From: Ignavibacteriales bacterium
GTDB lineage: Bacteria; Bacteroidota; Ignavibacteria; Ignavibacteriales; Ignavibacteriaceae
Direction of reading: 5' to 3'
Assembly (NCBI GenBank): GCA_020061995.1
Contig: JAGUXE010000271.1
Span: 1-7,296 of the forward strand
Length of the DNA: 7,296 nt
The number at the start of each line of letters is the position of its first letter. Within the stretch, counting starts at the first letter, position 1. The notes below the pieces were generated by a model. It was not told the origin of the DNA and searched no databases. It worked only from the letters and a program-made list of their open reading frames with translations. Both the position numbers and the translations under genes were made by a program. Of this stretch, positions 6,304-7,296 are shown in pieces.

Positions 6304-6307
6304 TCAG

Positions 6308-6337
6308 AATTGTAGCTCGACATTTATATCGAGTAGC
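6308..6337. repeat. Diverged copy of the CTCGACAT palindrome
   Basis: AATTGTAG then CTCGACAT-tt-ATATCGAG (6315-6332) then TAGCA. One arm base has changed (G to A), which leaves a G-U pair in a minus-strand transcript and a single C-A mismatch in a plus-strand one. Confidence 0.78.
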
Positions 6338-6432
6338 AAGCAATTTTAATGAAGAATCAACTTAATATAAATTCTTTTAAAGTAATCCTTGATAAAAAGA
6401 TATATTAATAATAATTTGTGCCTTTAATAATC

Positions 6433-6436
6433 GGAG
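6433..6436 (+). promoter_or_regulatory. Shine-Dalgarno GGAG that sets the adk start
   Basis: GGAG is followed 5 bases later by ATG 6442. This spacing, and the family N-terminus beginning right at that Met, favour it over the in-frame GTG at 6418, which lacks a ribosome site. Confidence 0.75.
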
Positions 6437-6441
6437 TTTTG

Positions 6442-7128
6442 ATGTACTTGATTCTATTTGGTTCTCCGGGTGTAGGAAAAGGAACCCAAGCAAAAATCTT
6501 AAGTCAAATTTTAAGTATCCCTCATATTTCAACAGGCGATATTTTAAGAGATGCAGTCCGTTTTAAAACTGAACTTGGTCTTCAAGCAAAAAAAATAATG
6601 GATTCAGGAGAATTAGTCTCCGATGATCTCATGATCGGATTAATAAAAGAGACACTCATAAGACCTGATTGTGCAAACGGTTTCATCCTCGACGGTTTTC
6701 CACGCACAATTGCTCAAGCGATAGAATTAAATCGATTATTTAAAGAATTAGAGATGGAAGATGTGGTTCTGCTATATCTTACTGCAAATGATGATGAAAT
6801 TGTGAGGAGACTTACAAACAGACGCGCTTGTAAAGAATGTAACAATATTTTCAACTTTAATGATATAAAAGATTCAGATAAATGCCCGACTTGCGGAGCT
6901 GTCGATTCATTCTATCAAAGAAAAGACGATAAAGAAGAAGTAATAAGACACCGATTGGAAATCTTTACAAAAACCACTCGGCCCGTTTTTGATTTTTATA
7001 AAGAACATGCAAAAACTATACGTATAAACGGACTGATTCCGGTGGAAGAAGTTAATGCGACCATTCTTAGCGCCTTGAAGGAAGCGCTTGGCGACAGAAT
7101 TAATATTACTGCTTTAGGTGAGCGTTAA
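6442..7128 (+). CDS. adk: Adenylate kinase, zinc-LID type
   Basis: This 228-residue enzyme interconverts ATP + AMP and 2 ADP in the cytoplasm. From the start at 6442, the P-loop is GSPGVGKGT (7-15), the AMP-binding part includes STGDILRDAV (30-39) and DGFPRT (84-89), and the LID domain begins at RRLTNRRAC (122-130). The LID has four cysteines, Cys130, Cys133, Cys148 and Cys151, in two CxxC pairs, as in zinc-binding adenylate kinases. The conserved RHRLEIF segment (169-175) follows. An upstream in-frame GTG (6418) would add MPLIIGVL; I reject it because family members start just before the first beta strand and a GGAG precedes the ATG. Length is close to the usual long-LID form with a slightly extended C-terminus. 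A 23-base tail-to-tail overlap with the ftsE-like gene suggests mutual transcription termination within the overlap region. Confidence 0.97.
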   Translation: MYLILFGSPGVGKGTQAKILSQILSIPHISTGDILRDAVRFKTELGLQAKKIMDSGELVSDDLMIGLIKETLIRPDCANGFILDGFPRTIAQAIELNRLFKELEMEDVVLLYLTANDDEIVRRLTNRRACKECNNIFNFNDIKDSDKCPTCGAVDSFYQRKDDKEEVIRHRLEIFTKTTRPVFDFYKEHAKTIRINGLIPVEEVNATILSALKEALGDRINITALGER

Positions 7129-7296
7129 TCGTTTTCCCGTTTTCTATTTTGATTATTCGTGCAGGGAATTTTTTTACAAGTTCATAATTGTGTGTGGCTA
7201 TAAGGAGGGCAGTTCCTTTAGAATTTATTCTCTTCAATGTATCCATAATTTCAAACGATGTTTCAGGGTCTAAATTTCCTGTCGGTTCATCAGCTA
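7106..7296 (-). CDS. ftsE: FtsE-like ABC transporter ATPase, C-terminal part (5' end beyond window)
   Basis: The last 62 residues are readable on the minus strand. They begin at the Walker B/D-loop region (ADEPTGNLDPETS) and run through the H-loop (IATHNYELV) to the final strand IIKIENGK and a stop at 7106-7108. This is the end of an ABC ATPase of the FtsE/LolD/MacB group. The THN-YELV wording favours FtsE, the ATPase that with FtsX controls peptidoglycan hydrolases at the division site. LolD is the main alternative. The ATP P-loop and signature motif lie outside the window. Its last codons overlap the end of adk by 23 bases on the opposite strand. Confidence 0.82.
   Translation of the reverse strand, partial: ADEPTGNLDPETSFEIMDTLKRINSKGTALLIATHNYELVKKFPARIIKIENGKTINAHLKQ

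Larger units (their letters stand above)
6021..6441. other. Repeat-filled intergenic region between tadA and adk
   Basis: These 421 bases hold no credible gene. They contain five copies (three identical in the core, one with two changes, one degenerate) of an 18-base palindrome and two hairpins related to the element at 3457-3540. An open frame crosses the repeats but its peptide (repeated RHSCRVA) is simply the palindrome read through. The last 100 bases (6339-6441) are AT-rich and must contain any adk promoter; TTGATA at about 6389 and the TA-rich stretch after it are possible parts, without a clear consensus. Confidence 0.75.

Noticed and set aside
6031..6315. Open frame of 94 codons between tadA and adk
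   Set aside because: Its peptide repeats RHSCRVA because it is read through the palindromic repeats. It has no ribosome site and no protein-like composition.
6014..6337. CRISPR array
   Set aside because: The repeats are short, palindromic, irregularly spaced and partly decayed; spacers are not of uniform length and no cas gene is near.
6418..6441. GTG start of adk at 6418
   Set aside because: It would add eight residues unlike the family N-terminus; GGAG at 6433-6436 serves the ATG at 6442.

Overview
The window is AT-rich bacterial DNA, most likely from the Bacteroidota/Chlorobiota superphylum and within it probably Ignavibacteria. This rests on three things: two secreted proteins carrying type IX secretion system (T9SS) type A C-terminal sorting domains (NYPNPFN motifs), a linker of the VELTSFNA...NYGFEIER kind before one of them, and the spelling of the core genes. 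The organism assignment is an inference, since no rRNA or tRNA gene was seen.

Layout. Positions 1-2270 (minus) hold most of a large secreted multidomain protein. Its reading frame is open to the left edge, which cuts through its T9SS domain. It has a signal peptide, a region resembling a matrixin-type metalloprotease whose three zinc-binding histidines appear to be replaced, an Ig/cadherin-like segment and three FN3-like repeats. Just upstream on the same strand (2284-2595) is a small unrecognised open frame. Positions 2712-3324 (minus) are a two-gene toxin-antitoxin-like operon: a short helical candidate antitoxin overlapping a PIN-domain nuclease. A divergent intergenic region (3325-3683) carries a palindromic repeat element. 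On the plus strand follow a secreted Asp-box (BNR) beta-propeller protein with its own T9SS domain (3684-5540), tadA (5559-6020), a repeat-filled intergenic region (6021-6441) and adk (6442-7128). The right edge holds the 3' end of an ftsE-like ABC ATPase gene on the minus strand (7106-7296), overlapping adk tail to tail.

How the parts relate. tadA (tRNA wobble adenosine deaminase) and adk (adenylate kinase) are housekeeping genes, and ftsE belongs to the divisome/peptidoglycan-remodelling system. The two large secreted proteins probably share the T9SS export route but have no shared function visible here. The PIN pair is a small accessory module between them. Two families of short palindromic repeats occupy the intergenic DNA. 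One copy supplies the stop codon of tadA. The most notable observations are the apparent pseudo-metalloprotease, the two interleaved hairpin repeat families and the unclassified PIN partner protein. I did not find convincing evidence of a wholly new multi-gene system.
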